64,000 nucleotides of DNA from Blastococcus sp. CPCC 205250 (lineage in GTDB: Bacteria; Actinomycetota; Actinomycetes; Mycobacteriales; Geodermatophilaceae), in the NCBI RefSeq assembly GCF_019799925.1, contig NZ_JABGCG010000008.1, positions 1 to 64,000 on the forward strand, written 5' to 3'. The position numbers and the translations under genes are program-made. Below, one piece after another: positions 9,412-19,245 of the stretch. The first letter of the stretch is position 1, and each line of letters opens with the position of its first letter. The notes beneath the pieces were generated by a model. The model was not told the origin of the DNA, searched no databases, and saw only the letters and a list, made by a program, of their open reading frames with translations.

Positions 9412-12036
9412 TCAGGCGGGGGTGATCGACAGCGTCAGGTTGCGCCGGCCCTCGTCGGAGCGCGCCGTGGCCAGGCGCTCGGCCGACGGGGTGCCGTACT
9501 CGGTGGTCCGCTGACGGGCCGGGCGGCCGATCGAGGCGGCGATCGCCTCCAGCTCGGCGATGGTCTTGAGCGAGCCGTTCTCGCTGCCGGCCATCCGGCT
9601 GATCGTCTCCTCCATGAGGGTGCCGCCGAGGTCGTTGACCCCGCCCTGCAGCACCGCCTTCGTGCCGGCCTCGGCGAGCTTCACCCACGAGGTCTGGATG
9701 TTGCTGATCCGCCCGTGCAGCAGCAGCCGGGCCACGGCGTGGACAGCGCGGTTCTCCCGCACCGTCGGGCCCGGCCGGGCGACGCCGGCGAGGTAGATCG
9801 GCGCGTTGTGGTGCACGAACGGCAGCAGCACGAACTCGGTGAAGCCGCCGGTCTGGTCCTGGATCCCGGCCAGTGTGCGCAGGTGCGCGACCCAGTGCGC
9901 CGGGGTGTCGACGTGCCCGTACATCATCGTCGACGTCGTCGGCAGGCCCACCCGGTGCGCGGTGGTGATGATCTCGACCCAGGTCGCGGCCGGCAGCTTG
10001 CCCTTGGTGAGCACCCAGCGGACGTCGTCGTCGAGGATCTCGGCCGCCGTGCCGGGGACGCTGTCGAGCCCGGCCTCCTTGGCCGCGCTGAGGAAGTCGG
10101 CGAACGACAGCCCGGTGCGCGCCGAGCCGTTGACGATCTCCATCGGCGAGTACGCGTGCAGGTGGATGTCGGGCTGCCGCTTCTTCACCTCGCGGGCCAG
10201 GTCGAGGTAGGCGCTGCCGGGCAGGTCGGGGTGGATGCCGCCCTGCATGCAGATCTCGGTGGCGCCGGCGGCCCAGGCGCGGTCGACCCGGTCACCGACC
10301 TCGCCGAGGGAGAGGGTGTAGGCGTCGGCGTCGGTGCGCCGCTGGGCGAAGGCGCAGAACCGGCAGCCGGTGTAGCAGACGTTGGTGAAGTTGATGTTCC
10401 GGTTCACGACGTAGGTGACGTCGTCGCCGTTGACGTCGCGGCGGACGGCGTCGGCCAGCGCGGCGAGGGCCTCGAGGTCCGGTCCGTCGGCGCCCAGCAG
10501 CGCGAGGTACTCCGCGTCCGACAGCCCGGCGGGGTCGCGCTCGGCGTGCGCCAGGGCCGCGTGCACCTCGGGGTCACCGGCGGCGATCGCGGTCGAGTGC
10601 CCGTCGCGGGCGCTCGTCGTGCGGTCGCGGAGCTCGGCCCAGTCGCCGTAGACGGCGTCGAAGTCGCTGCGCCGGTCGCCGGTGCGCCCGGTGGTGTCGA
10701 CCTCCACGTGCAGGTCGGTGCGGCCGGTTCCGGGCCCGGTCATGGTCCACGCCTCGTCCGGCTCCTGCCACGGCAGCCCGGCCGGGATCCGGCCCTCCAC
10801 CGCGAGCCCGTCCGGCCCGGCCAGCGCCGACACGTGCGGACGCACCCGCGGGTCCAGCCACGGCTCGGGCGCCAGCACGTACGGCGGCTGCGCGGCCAGC
10901 CGCTCGCGCAGGGTCAGCCCGGCGTCGGCGGTCAGCTCGGCCAGCTTGTCGATGTTCGGCCAGGGCCGCTCGGGGTTCACGTGGTCCGGCGTGAGCGGCG
11001 AGACCCCGCCCCAGTCGTCCACGCCGGCGCGCAGCAGCAGCCCCAGCTCGGCCGTGTCGGAGAGGTTCGGCGGCGCCTGCACCCGGGCCTTGGGCCCCAG
11101 CAGCAGCCGCGTGACGGCGACGGCGGCGACGTACTCCTGCAGCTCCAGGTCGTCGGTGGCGGCCATCGCCGTCCGCGGCTTGGCCCGGAAGTTCTGCACG
11201 ATCGTCTCCTGCACGTGCCCGTGCCGGGCGTGCGTGGCACGGATCTGCAGGATCGCGTCGATCCGCTCGGCCGGCGTCTCACCGATCCCGAGCAGGACGC
11301 CGGTGGTGAACGGGACGGCGGAGCGGCCGGCGTCCTCCAGCACCCGCAGCCGGACCGCCGGCTCCTTGTCCGGGGACCCGAAGTGCGGGCCGCCGGGCTG
11401 CGACCACAGCCGGGTCGCGGTCGTCTCCAGCATCATCCCCATCGACGCGGCGACCGGCTTGAGCCGCTGGATCTCCTCCCACGACAGCACCCCGGGGTTG
11501 AGGTGGGGGAGCAGGCCGGTCTCCTCCAGCACCCGGATCGCCATCGCCCGCAGGTAGCCCAGCGTCGAGTCGAAGCCGTGCGCCTCCAGCCACTCGGCGG
11601 CCACCGGCCAGCGTGCCTCGGGGCGGTCGCCCAGGGTGAACAGCGCCTCCTTGCACCCCATCGCCGCACCGGCGCGCGCGATGTCGAGCACCTCGTCGGG
11701 GGAGAGGAACGGCGCCTTGCCCTCCGCGCGCAGCTGCCCCGGCGTGGTCACGAACGTGCAGTAGTGGCAGCGGTCGCGGCACAGGTGGGTCAGCGGGATG
11801 AACACCTTGCGGCTGTAGGTGACCACGCCCGGGCGGCCGGCCGAGGCGAGGCCGGCGTCACGGACACGCGAGGCCGCGGTCAGCAGCCGGTCGAGCGGCT
11901 CACCCTCGCCCAGGCCGCGGGCCGACAGCAGCGCCTCGGCCTCCCCGGCGTCCAGCGGGACACCACGCTCGGCGCGGGCGAGGGCGCGGCGCAGGGCGTG
12001 CGGGGAGGCGCTCTCGGGCGCGGGCTGCGAGCTCAT
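9412..12036 (-). CDS. fbiC: FO synthase (7,8-didemethyl-8-hydroxy-5-deazariboflavin synthase), CofG-CofH fusion
   Basis: 874 residues, the length of actinobacterial FbiC, which joins the two radical-SAM enzymes CofG and CofH. The first CX3CX2C iron-sulfur motif is CRDRCHYC (C86, C90, C93) in the CofG half; the second is CYTGCRFC (about C554, C558, C561) in the CofH half. Together they build FO, the deazaflavin chromophore of cofactor F420, from tyrosine and a riboflavin-pathway intermediate. The gene lies 26 bases downstream of a flavin-reductase-like gene on the same strand, so the two may form an operon. No other F420 genes (fbiA, fbiB) are in the window. An LLM-class flavoenzyme at 18.2 kb may be an F420 user. 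Confidence 0.96.
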   Translation of the reverse strand: MSSQPAPESASPHALRRALARAERGVPLDAGEAEALLSARGLGEGEPLDRLLTAASRVRDAGLASAGRPGVVTYSRKVFIPLTHLCRDRCHYCTFVTTPGQLRAEGKAPFLSPDEVLDIARAGAAMGCKEALFTLGDRPEARWPVAAEWLEAHGFDSTLGYLRAMAIRVLEETGLLPHLNPGVLSWEEIQRLKPVAASMGMMLETTATRLWSQPGGPHFGSPDKEPAVRLRVLEDAGRSAVPFTTGVLLGIGETPAERIDAILQIRATHARHGHVQETIVQNFRAKPRTAMAATDDLELQEYVAAVAVTRLLLGPKARVQAPPNLSDTAELGLLLRAGVDDWGGVSPLTPDHVNPERPWPNIDKLAELTADAGLTLRERLAAQPPYVLAPEPWLDPRVRPHVSALAGPDGLAVEGRIPAGLPWQEPDEAWTMTGPGTGRTDLHVEVDTTGRTGDRRSDFDAVYGDWAELRDRTTSARDGHSTAIAAGDPEVHAALAHAERDPAGLSDAEYLALLGADGPDLEALAALADAVRRDVNGDDVTYVVNRNINFTNVCYTGCRFCAFAQRRTDADAYTLSLGEVGDRVDRAWAAGATEICMQGGIHPDLPGSAYLDLAREVKKRQPDIHLHAYSPMEIVNGSARTGLSFADFLSAAKEAGLDSVPGTAAEILDDDVRWVLTKGKLPAATWVEIITTAHRVGLPTTSTMMYGHVDTPAHWVAHLRTLAGIQDQTGGFTEFVLLPFVHHNAPIYLAGVARPGPTVRENRAVHAVARLLLHGRISNIQTSWVKLAEAGTKAVLQGGVNDLGGTLMEETISRMAGSENGSLKTIAELEAIAASIGRPARQRTTEYGTPSAERLATARSDEGRRNLTLSITPA

Positions 12037-12062
12037 GGCCCCTGCACGCTATCCCCGCGCGC

Positions 12063-12590
12063 TCAGGACGGTGGTGGAGCCACGTAGCGGCCGCGGAAGC
12101 GGAGCAGCGGATCACCGGTGTCGGTCAGCACCGGGACCCCGACCACCTCCAGCAGCGCCAGCACGTGGTCGCCGGCCTCGACGACCCGGTCCAGCCGGCA
12201 GTCCAGGGCCACCAGCCCGCCGTCGAGCACGATCGCGTCGCTGACCGGTGCCCGGTGCCAGGGCACCGACTCGAGCAGGTGCCGCGCGCTGGGCCGGCCC
12301 GCCGAGGAGAACCGGCTGGCCAGGATCGCCTGCCCGGCGGCCAGCACGGTCAGCGCGCAGCGGCCGACCTCCTCGAGCACCTCGCGCGGGTAGCCCTCGG
12401 CGGTCAGCCCGACGGCGACCAGCGGCGGCGCCGCGGAGACACTCGTCACCGAGGTGACGGTGGTGCCGACGTCGTCGATGCCGTCCCGGACCGTCAGCAG
12501 CCCCACTCCGGCGGCATACGCGCGCAGCGCGGCGGCGTATCGGGTCGCGTCGACGGGCCCCGTCTCCGGCGGCCCCGCAGCGGGGGACAT
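12063..12590 (-). CDS. Flavin reductase-like FMN-binding protein
   Basis: 175 residues, typical of the flavin reductase-like (DIM6/NTAB) beta-barrel family. Visible features are the N-terminal GVGLLTVRDG, the segment TTVTSVTSVSAAPPLVAVGL (equivalent to the GVTASSFTSVSLDPPLV region) and the C-terminal VPVLTDTGDPLLRFRGRY (ending in the usual P-L-x-x-x-G-x-Y pattern). Members reduce or bind FMN and supply flavin to monooxygenases. It lies directly upstream of fbiC and in the same direction, with only 26 bases between. A link to deazaflavin chemistry is tempting but unproven. The divergent disulfide oxidoreductase starts 27 bases away, so a short shared promoter region is likely. Confidence 0.82.
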   Translation of the reverse strand: MSPAAGPPETGPVDATRYAAALRAYAAGVGLLTVRDGIDDVGTTVTSVTSVSAAPPLVAVGLTAEGYPREVLEEVGRCALTVLAAGQAILASRFSSAGRPSARHLLESVPWHRAPVSDAIVLDGGLVALDCRLDRVVEAGDHVLALLEVVGVPVLTDTGDPLLRFRGRYVAPPPS

Positions 12591-12616
12591 GGCGGCCAGT
12601 CGACCACACGGTCAGG

Positions 12617-14059
12617 ATGGCGCAGGTGAGCGCCGAGCGGACGTATGACGTCATCGTGGTGGGGGCCGGCTCGACCGGCGAGAACGTGGCCGACATCGTC
12701 GTGCGCGGAGGTCTGTCGGCCGTCCTCGTGGAGGCGGAGCTGGTCGGCGGCGAGTGCTCGTACTGGGCCTGCATGCCAAGCAAGGCGCTGCTGCGCGGGA
12801 CCGAGGCGATCGCGGCGGCGCGAGGGGTGTCCGGTGCCGCCGCCGCGGTGACCGGTGAGCAGGACGTCGCCGCCACGCTCGCCCGCCGGGACTCGTTCAC
12901 GTCGAACTGGTCCGACGACAGCCAGGTGGAGTGGGTGCGCGGCGCCGGCATCGATCTGGTCCGCGGCAGCGCCCGGCTCGACGGCGAGCGGACCGTCGTG
13001 GTCACCGACGCCGACGGCGGGGAGACCCGGCTGACCGCCACCCACGCCGTCGCGATGTGCACCGGTTCGGAGGCGGCCGTCCCGCCGGTGGAGGGCCTGC
13101 GCGACGTCGACCCCTGGACGCCCCGAGACGCCACCAGCGCCAAGGAGGTGCCGGGCCGGCTGGTCGTGATCGGCGGTGGCTACGTCGGCTGCGAGATGGC
13201 GACGGCGTGGAGCGCTCTGGGCGCCACCGTCACCGTGCTCGAGCGCGGCGACCGGGTGCTGGCCGGCGCCGAGCCGGAGGCGAGCGAGGCCGTGGGCGCC
13301 GCGCTGCGGGCGGCCGGCGTCGACGTCCGGCTGGGCACCGCGGTGCAGGCGGCGCGGCGCGAGGGCACCGAGGTCGTCGTCACCGTGGCGGCCGGTGACG
13401 GGCCGGCCGAGGAGATCCGCGGCGACCAGGTGCTGGTGGCCGCCGGCCGCCGGGCGCGCACGCACGACGTCGGCCTGGAGACCGTGGGCCTCGAGGCCGG
13501 CGGCTACCTCGACGTCGACGAGACCCTGCAGGTCCGCGGCGTGCCATGGCTCTACGGCGTGGGCGACGTCAACGGCCGCAAGCTGCTCACCCACATGGGC
13601 AAGTACCAGGCCCGCCAGGCCGGCGCGGCGATCGTCGCCCGCGCGCAGGGCCGCGACGTCGACACCTCCGACTGGTCGCCGTTCGTGGCCACCGCCGACC
13701 ACGCGGCCACGCCGTCGGTGGTGTTCACCGACCCGCAGGTGGCCAGCGTCGGGCTGACCAGCGCGCAGGTGGCGGAGTCCGGCCGCCCGCACCGCGTCGT
13801 CCGGTACGCGATCGGCGGCGTGGCCGGGGCCTCGGTCCACCGGGACGGCTACGAGGGGACGGCGATCGCGGTCGTCGACACCGAGCGCGAGGTGCTGCTC
13901 GGCGTGACCTTCGTGGGTCCGGACGTGGCCGAGCTGCTGCACTCGGCGGTGGTCGCGGTCGCCGGCGAGGTGCCGCTGGCCCGCCTCTGGCACGCCGTGC
14001 CGGCCTATCCGACGATCAGCGAGATCTGGCTGCGGCTGCTCGAGACCTGGCGCGGCTGA
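12617..14059 (+). CDS. Pyridine nucleotide-disulfide oxidoreductase (dihydrolipoamide dehydrogenase-like)
   Basis: 480 residues. The FAD site VIVVGAGSTGENVA is near the start and the redox-active disulfide motif GGECSYWACMPSK gives C47 and C52. The NAD(P)-binding GGGYVGCEMA follows, then VYG-type LYGVGDVNGRKLLTHMGKYQ and the dimerisation domain. The C-terminus reads HAVPAYPTISEIW: the usual catalytic His of the HPTxxE pair is replaced by Tyr (about Y464), although the Glu (E469) remains. True lipoamide dehydrogenase activity is therefore doubtful; a soluble transhydrogenase-, mercuric-reductase- or quinone-reductase-like role is possible. The NAD kinase gene begins eight bases after the stop, so the pair is likely cotranscribed. 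GTG 12626 is an alternative start. Confidence 0.88.
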   Translation: MAQVSAERTYDVIVVGAGSTGENVADIVVRGGLSAVLVEAELVGGECSYWACMPSKALLRGTEAIAAARGVSGAAAAVTGEQDVAATLARRDSFTSNWSDDSQVEWVRGAGIDLVRGSARLDGERTVVVTDADGGETRLTATHAVAMCTGSEAAVPPVEGLRDVDPWTPRDATSAKEVPGRLVVIGGGYVGCEMATAWSALGATVTVLERGDRVLAGAEPEASEAVGAALRAAGVDVRLGTAVQAARREGTEVVVTVAAGDGPAEEIRGDQVLVAAGRRARTHDVGLETVGLEAGGYLDVDETLQVRGVPWLYGVGDVNGRKLLTHMGKYQARQAGAAIVARAQGRDVDTSDWSPFVATADHAATPSVVFTDPQVASVGLTSAQVAESGRPHRVVRYAIGGVAGASVHRDGYEGTAIAVVDTEREVLLGVTFVGPDVAELLHSAVVAVAGEVPLARLWHAVPAYPTISEIWLRLLETWRG

Positions 14060-14067
14060 GGTCCGGC

Positions 14068-14988
14068 GTGGCGCGGATCGGGCTGGTCCTGCACCCCACG
14101 CGCGACTGCACGGCTGCGGTCGGGCAGGTGGCGGAGTGGGCCGGGGGCGGGGCGGCCGAGCTGGTGGCCACCACCGCCGACGCCGCCCGGGTCGGGGTGG
14201 ACGGCGTCACGCCGGTGCCGGAGGAGGCGCTGGCCGGCAGCTGCGACGGGATCATCGCGATGGGCGGCGACGGCACCATCCTCGGTGCGATGCGGCTGGT
14301 CAGCGGCCGGCCGGTGCCCGTGCTGGGCGTCAACCTCGGGCACCTGGGCTTCCTCGCCGAGGTCGAGGTCCGGGAGCTGCGCGAGGCGCTCAGCGCGATG
14401 GCCGAGGGCCGGGTGACCACCGAGGCCCGCGGCTGCCTCGTCGTCCGGCACCGCGACTGGGAGTGGCTCGCCTTCAACGACGCCGTCCTCGCCCGCGTGC
14501 CGGGGGAGGGGATGGTCACCGCGACCCTCTCCGTCGGCGGGCAGCGGTACGGGCACCTGCGCTGCGACGCCGTCATCCTGGCCACCGCGATGGGCTCGAC
14601 CGCCTACAACTACGCCGCGGGCGGGCCGGTGGTCAGCCCCGGCATCGAGGGCGTCCTGGTCACCCCGGCGGCGCCGATGTCGGGCATCTCCCGGTCGGTG
14701 CTCCTCGCCCCCGCCGAGCCGCTGCGGCTGACCATCGACGCGGGCCGGCCGGCCATGGAGTTCGACGGGGTGCTGGGCGGGCGGCTGCAGCCCGGCGACG
14801 AGCTCTCGGTCGCCTACCGCTCGGCCGCGGGCCAGCTCGTGCGGATCGAGGGCTCCCGCTCGGCGGCGCGCAGCCGGGTCAAGCTCTCCCTGATCGACCT
14901 GCCGTACCTGCCCGAGGAGCTGCTGGAGCTGCTGCCCGAGGACCAGCGGGCCCGCTTCGCCGACCGGCACGGCGTTGCCGGGGCGTGA
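14068..14988 (+). CDS. nadK: NAD(+) kinase
   Basis: 306 residues from GTG 14068, the usual size for bacterial NAD kinase. Diagnostic motifs are MGGDGTIL (catalytic GGDGT), GVNLGHLGFLAE, and GSTAYNYAAGGPVVSP. The enzyme phosphorylates NAD to NADP with ATP in the cytoplasm. It begins eight bases after a disulfide oxidoreductase gene that uses NAD(P), so the pair probably shares a transcript. In many actinobacteria nadK sits beside recN and a TlyA-type methyltransferase; neither is present here, so this may be a relocated gene or a second copy. Confidence 0.93.
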   Translation: MARIGLVLHPTRDCTAAVGQVAEWAGGGAAELVATTADAARVGVDGVTPVPEEALAGSCDGIIAMGGDGTILGAMRLVSGRPVPVLGVNLGHLGFLAEVEVRELREALSAMAEGRVTTEARGCLVVRHRDWEWLAFNDAVLARVPGEGMVTATLSVGGQRYGHLRCDAVILATAMGSTAYNYAAGGPVVSPGIEGVLVTPAAPMSGISRSVLLAPAEPLRLTIDAGRPAMEFDGVLGGRLQPGDELSVAYRSAAGQLVRIEGSRSAARSRVKLSLIDLPYLPEELLELLPEDQRARFADRHGVAGA

Positions 14989-14992
14989 CCGG

Positions 14993-15778
14993 TCAGGGCA
15001 GCGGGAACGGCGCGGTGCCGGGCCCGGGGAGGTCGCGGTCCACCGTGGCGGTGACGGTCATCGACTCGAACCGGGCGATCCCGCCCAGCAGGGTGAGGAA
15101 CGCGGTGTCGGCCGCGTCGCGCCCAGAGCAGATCCGCACCAGCGACCCGACCGGGGCCAGCCGGGTGGCGTCCACGGCGCACCAGGTGCCGTCGACGTCG
15201 GCCTCCGCGACGGCGTGGAAGTCCATGGGGTCCAGTCCGGGCGCGTAGACGGCGACCAGCCGCGCCGGCACCTCCAGCGCTCGCAGCAGCGCGACGGTCA
15301 GGTGTGCGTAGTCGCGGCAGACGCCCTGCCCGAGCAGCAGGGTGTCGACGGCGGTGTCGACCGGCCGGCTCGCCCCCGGCACGTAGCGCAGCCGGTCGTG
15401 CACCCGGTCCGCGACCGCGGTGACGAGGTCGGCCCGCGGCAGGTCGCGGTCGAACTCCGCGGCGGCGTACCCCTCGAGCTGGTCCGACGGGCAGTACCGG
15501 CTGGGCCGCAGCGCCTCGGCCTCCGCCGCGGGGGTGACCGGACGCGGCGGGCCGGCGCGGTCGACCGAGGCGCTGTAGGCCACGGTCGTCGTCCCCGCGC
15601 GCAGCTCGACCCGGTGCACCCGGGCCTCGCCCACCGCGACCTCCTCGGTCGCCAGGGGCTGGCCGTCGCACAGCACGGTGAGCAGCTCGGTGACCGGGGA
15701 CGCCACCGCGACCTGCAGGAACGCCGTCGCCGGGCCGGGGGAGGAGACGGTCAGGGAGGCGGCGACATCGGTGCGCAT
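14993..15778 (-). CDS. Transglutaminase-like family protein
   Basis: 261 residues from ATG 15778; AGGA lies eight to nine bases upstream, and two upstream in-frame ATGs (15787, 15823) give longer but less likely versions. The cysteine protease-like core shows GQGVCRDYAHL with the nucleophilic Cys, then MDFHAVAEA with the His, and CAVDATRLAP with the Asp. An N-terminal beta-rich region precedes it, as in the bacterial transglutaminase-like proteins often found near circularly permuted ATP-grasp genes. No such partner is adjacent here. Members are thought to be peptidases or amidases; the substrate is unknown. It is convergent with nadK, four bases apart. Confidence 0.85.
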   Translation of the reverse strand: MRTDVAASLTVSSPGPATAFLQVAVASPVTELLTVLCDGQPLATEEVAVGEARVHRVELRAGTTTVAYSASVDRAGPPRPVTPAAEAEALRPSRYCPSDQLEGYAAAEFDRDLPRADLVTAVADRVHDRLRYVPGASRPVDTAVDTLLLGQGVCRDYAHLTVALLRALEVPARLVAVYAPGLDPMDFHAVAEADVDGTWCAVDATRLAPVGSLVRICSGRDAADTAFLTLLGGIARFESMTVTATVDRDLPGPGTAPFPLP

Positions 15779-15884
15779 GCCCGGCATCCTGACCCGCCCG
15801 GCCCGCGGGCGCGGGTCGGTCACACCGCCGTCCCCGAGCCGTCACGGGCCGGTCACACGGCAGGCCCCGGTACGTACTCCGCGG

Positions 15885-15926
15885 ACGCTCGTGCTCTGCC
15901 CGCAGGAGTGGGCAGAGCACGAGCGT
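15885..15926. repeat. Perfect 17-bp hairpin, copy 1 of a dispersed stem
   Basis: Arms 15885-15901 and 15910-15926 are perfect complements with an eight-base loop. The core stem GCTCGTGCTCTGCCC occurs again at 23735-23774 with a different loop and different flanks. This copy lies between the stop of the PAS-GGDEF-EAL gene and the start of the transglutaminase-like gene, both on the minus strand. It probably terminates the former. Confidence 0.8.
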
Positions 15927-15950
15927 GCGCAGGAGTGAGGTGTCCTGGAC

Positions 15951-18041
15951 TCAGTCGCGGACGGGCGGGGTCTCGCCGGTGTCGTCGAGGACCGCGTAGA
16001 GGTGCGGCATGTCCGGCAGTCCGCCGGTGCGGGGCGCGGGCACGGACACGTCCGAGGCGTCGTCGTCCTCGGCGAGCACGTCGAACTGCGCCGTGGGCGG
16101 CAGCACCGGGGCGGGAGCCGGGAAGGCCAGCACCTCGCCCGCCGGGGCAGCGGCCTCCTCGGGCGCCGCGACCTCCTCCAGGGAGGCGATGTCGGTGTCG
16201 GCGGCGACGATGACGCCCTCCGCCGTCAGCGGCTCGTCGTTGCGGACCTCCGCCGGCACGAGCTGCTCGACGACGGCGTCCTCGCTGACCTCGGTCCGGC
16301 CCGGCAGCGGCGCCGGACGGCCGAACGCGTACCCCTGGGCCATCGCGCAGCCGTGCTCGCGCAGCCAGTCGGCCTGGTCGAGGTCCTCGATGCCCTCGGC
16401 GATGACCTGCAGCCCCATGCCCAGGCCGAGCTGCACCAGCCCCTGCACGAGCGCGGCCGTGGAGGGCTCGGTCACCACGTCGGCGACGAACGAGCGGTCG
16501 ATCTTGACGGTGTGGATGGGCAGCCGGTGCAGCGCGGTGATCGCGGAGTAGCCGGTGCCGAAGTCGTCCAGGGCCAGGGTGACGCCGTGGTCGGTGACCT
16601 CGCTGACCGCCTGCAGGGTGGCGTCGGCGGCGAACAGCGCCGTCGACTCGGTGATCTCCAGCTCCAGTCGCTCCGGCGGCAGCCCGGACTCGGCCAGCGC
16701 CGCGATGACCAGGTCGGTGAAGCCGGGCTCGGCCAGGTGGCGGGCGGAGATGTTGACGTGCACCCGCAGTCCGGCGGGCCAGCCGGCCGCGTCGTCGCAG
16801 GCCTGGCGCAGCACCCACGCGCCGAGCTTGGAGGTGAGCCGGTTGTCCTCCGCGCAGGCGAGGAACGCGCCCGGGGGGAGCAGCCCGCGGGTCGGGTGCT
16901 GCCAGCGGATGAGCGCCTCGTAGCCCAGCAGCGTCTCGTCGGTGAGCGAGACGATCGGCTGGTAGAACAGCCGCAGCTCGTCGCTCTCCAGGGCGTGCCG
17001 CAGGTCGGCCTCCAGCTGGAGCTGGTCGATCTCGTCGTCGGACAGCACGCCCTCGAAGACCTCGATGCGCGCCCGGCTGCCGTCGGCCTTCGCCCGGGTG
17101 AGGGCGCCGTGCGCCTGGCGGAGCAGGTCGTCGGGGGCGACGTCGGAGCCGAGGGTGAGGCCGACGCTGGCCGACAGCACGATCTCGCGGTCGCCGACGG
17201 GGAACGGGTCGTCGAGCACCGACAGCAGGCGGTCGGCGAGGGCGCGCAGGCCGTCGAGGTCCTCGACGTCCTCGGCCAGGATGAGGAACTCGTCACCGCC
17301 CAGCCGCACGGCGGTGTCCTCCACCCGGGTGCTCCAGCGCAGCCGGTCGGCGACCTGGGTGAGCACCTGGTCGCCGGCCTCGTGGCCCAGCGCGTCGTTG
17401 ACCGCCTGGAACCGGTCGAGGTCCAGGTGCACCAGGCCCACCTGCAGCCCGCGCCGCTTGGACAGCGCCAGGGCGTGGTTGAGCCGGTCGCCGAGGGCGC
17501 GCCGGTTGGGCAGGCCGGTCAGCGGGTCGGTGAACGCCCGCCGGACGAGGTCCTCCTCGGCGCGGCGGCGGTCGGTGACGTCGACGAAGGAGAGGACGAC
17601 GAAGTGCGCCCGCCCGTCGGTGTGGTGCACGACCTCGTGGGCCTGGAGGACGAACAGCTCGCTGCCGTCGGCCCGGCGCAGCCGGCGCTCGCCGTCCACC
17701 CGCAGCCACGGGTCCAGCGGCGCGGGCCCCTCGGCGGGCAGGTCGGGGACCGGCGCCTCGTCGGGGTGGGCGAGCAGGTCGACGTGGCGGCCGACGAGGT
17801 CCTCGTGGGCCCGGCCGGTCAGCGCGCACAGGGCCTCGTTCACCACGAGGAAGTGCCCGTCGAGGTCGACCAGCGCCTTGGGCACCGGCGCGGTGAGGAA
17901 CAGTGCGCGGAAGAGCTGGCCGCGGTCGGCCAGCAGCGTGTCGATGGCACGCAGACGGCCGGCGGCGTCGTTCCCGGACCGTCCGGACCGGGGCGTCGGG
18001 ACGTCGTGGGCGTGCAGGGTCACCGGGACAGGGTGCTGCAC
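15951..18041 (-). CDS. PAS-GGDEF-EAL protein (cyclic-di-GMP turnover)
   Basis: 696 residues, no membrane segments, so probably cytoplasmic. A PAS domain occupies about 40-160 (ALVDLDGHFLVVNEALCALT, then VVLSFVDVTDRRRAEEDL). It is followed by GGDEF (DPLTGLPNRR, intact RLGGDEFLIL) and EAL (YEALIRWQHP, DDFGTGYSAI, KIDRSFV, AEGIED, YAFGRPAP). Both catalytic signatures are intact. About 120 residues at the C-terminus are low-complexity Ala/Pro/Glu and have no recognisable domain. The protein would make or break cyclic-di-GMP in response to a ligand or cofactor bound by PAS. It is the second GGDEF-EAL protein within 9 kb, but differs from the first in having a soluble sensor. A hairpin follows its stop. 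Confidence 0.92.
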   Translation of the reverse strand: MQHPVPVTLHAHDVPTPRSGRSGNDAAGRLRAIDTLLADRGQLFRALFLTAPVPKALVDLDGHFLVVNEALCALTGRAHEDLVGRHVDLLAHPDEAPVPDLPAEGPAPLDPWLRVDGERRLRRADGSELFVLQAHEVVHHTDGRAHFVVLSFVDVTDRRRAEEDLVRRAFTDPLTGLPNRRALGDRLNHALALSKRRGLQVGLVHLDLDRFQAVNDALGHEAGDQVLTQVADRLRWSTRVEDTAVRLGGDEFLILAEDVEDLDGLRALADRLLSVLDDPFPVGDREIVLSASVGLTLGSDVAPDDLLRQAHGALTRAKADGSRARIEVFEGVLSDDEIDQLQLEADLRHALESDELRLFYQPIVSLTDETLLGYEALIRWQHPTRGLLPPGAFLACAEDNRLTSKLGAWVLRQACDDAAGWPAGLRVHVNISARHLAEPGFTDLVIAALAESGLPPERLELEITESTALFAADATLQAVSEVTDHGVTLALDDFGTGYSAITALHRLPIHTVKIDRSFVADVVTEPSTAALVQGLVQLGLGMGLQVIAEGIEDLDQADWLREHGCAMAQGYAFGRPAPLPGRTEVSEDAVVEQLVPAEVRNDEPLTAEGVIVAADTDIASLEEVAAPEEAAAPAGEVLAFPAPAPVLPPTAQFDVLAEDDDASDVSVPAPRTGGLPDMPHLYAVLDDTGETPPVRD

Positions 18042-18189
18042 CGACGGCGTGGAGTGACGGAACCCGTCCCCGGAATGTCGTGGTCAACCGATCACAGTCC
18101 GTGAGAACGCGAGGCGCCGGTGCCCCGTGGGAGCGGTGTGACGAACGGGTCCGGGAATCCCGGCGGCCGCCGCGGCGCTGGGCACCTCC

Positions 18190-19230
18190 GTGAGCGCACT
18201 GCCGAAGCGGATCGGGTTCCTCTCCTTCGGGCACTGGCAGCCGATCCCCGGCTCCCAGGTCCGGACGGCGCGCGACGCCCTCGTGCAGACCGTCGAGCTG
18301 GCCGTGGCCGCGGAGGAGATGGGGCTGGACGGCGCCTACGTGCGGGTGCACCACTTCGCCCGCCAGCTGGCCTCGCCCTTCCCACTGCTGACCGCGATGG
18401 CGATGCGCACGTCGCGCATCGAGCTCGGCACCGGCGTCATCGACATGCGCTACGAGAACCCGCTGTACATGGCCGAGGAGGCCGCCGCGGCCGACCTGCT
18501 CAGCGGCGGGCGGCTGCAGCTGGGCGTGAGCCGGGGATCACCGGAGACGGCGCTGCGCGGCTCGGAGGCGTTCGGCTACGTGCCGCCGGAGGGCAGCACC
18601 GACGCCGACCTGGCCCGCGACAAGACGGCGCTGTTCCTCGCCGCGGTCGGTGGGGCCGCCGTGGTCGAGGCCCATCCGCGGATGACCGGCGGAGCGCGCG
18701 GGCAGCTGCCCGTCCAGCCGCAGTCGCCGGGACTGGCCGACCGCATCTGGTGGGGCTCGGGGACCTTCGCCAGCGCCGCCTGGACCGCCGAGCAGGGCAT
18801 GAACCTGATGAGCTCCACCCTCCTGTCGGAGGAGACCGGCGTGCCCTTCGACCAGCTCCAGGCCGAGCAGATCGAGCGGTTCCGCGGCGCCTGGGCCGCC
18901 GCCGGCTGGGAGCGCGAGCCGCGGGTCTCGGTCAGCCGCAGCGTGCTGCCGATCGTCAGCGAGCTCGACCGGCAGTACTTCGGCGGCCGCGACGGCGAGG
19001 ACCAGGTCGGCCTCCTCGAGGGCGTCCGCGCGCGCTTCGGCAAGAGCTACACCGGCGCGCCGGACGCCCTCGCCGAGGAGCTGGCGAAGGACGCCGCCGT
19101 CCGCGAGGCCGACACCCTGCTGCTCACGGTGCCGAACATGCTGGGCGTCGACCACAACGCGCAGCTGCTCGAGACCGTCGTCCGCCACGTCGCGCCGGCC
19201 ATCGGCTGGGCGCCCGGCGGCGGGCGGTGA
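18190..19230 (+). CDS. LLM class flavin-dependent oxidoreductase
   Basis: 346 residues of luciferase-like TIM-barrel type: RIGFLSFGHWQP at the start, GAYVRVHHFARQ, SRIELGTGVIDMRYENPLYM, and GGRLQLGVSRGSPE. Family members use FMNH2 or F420H2 to oxidise or reduce small organic molecules. Because the window also encodes FbiC, an F420-dependent activity is possible; the sequence does not decide between cofactors. GTG 18190 has no strong ribosome-binding site. The gene is divergent from the PAS-GGDEF-EAL gene, with a 148-base shared upstream region, and convergent with the DUF4333 gene. Confidence 0.88.
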   Translation: MSALPKRIGFLSFGHWQPIPGSQVRTARDALVQTVELAVAAEEMGLDGAYVRVHHFARQLASPFPLLTAMAMRTSRIELGTGVIDMRYENPLYMAEEAAAADLLSGGRLQLGVSRGSPETALRGSEAFGYVPPEGSTDADLARDKTALFLAAVGGAAVVEAHPRMTGGARGQLPVQPQSPGLADRIWWGSGTFASAAWTAEQGMNLMSSTLLSEETGVPFDQLQAEQIERFRGAWAAAGWEREPRVSVSRSVLPIVSELDRQYFGGRDGEDQVGLLEGVRARFGKSYTGAPDALAEELAKDAAVREADTLLLTVPNMLGVDHNAQLLETVVRHVAPAIGWAPGGGR

Positions 19231-19245
19231 GCCGGCCGCACGCGG

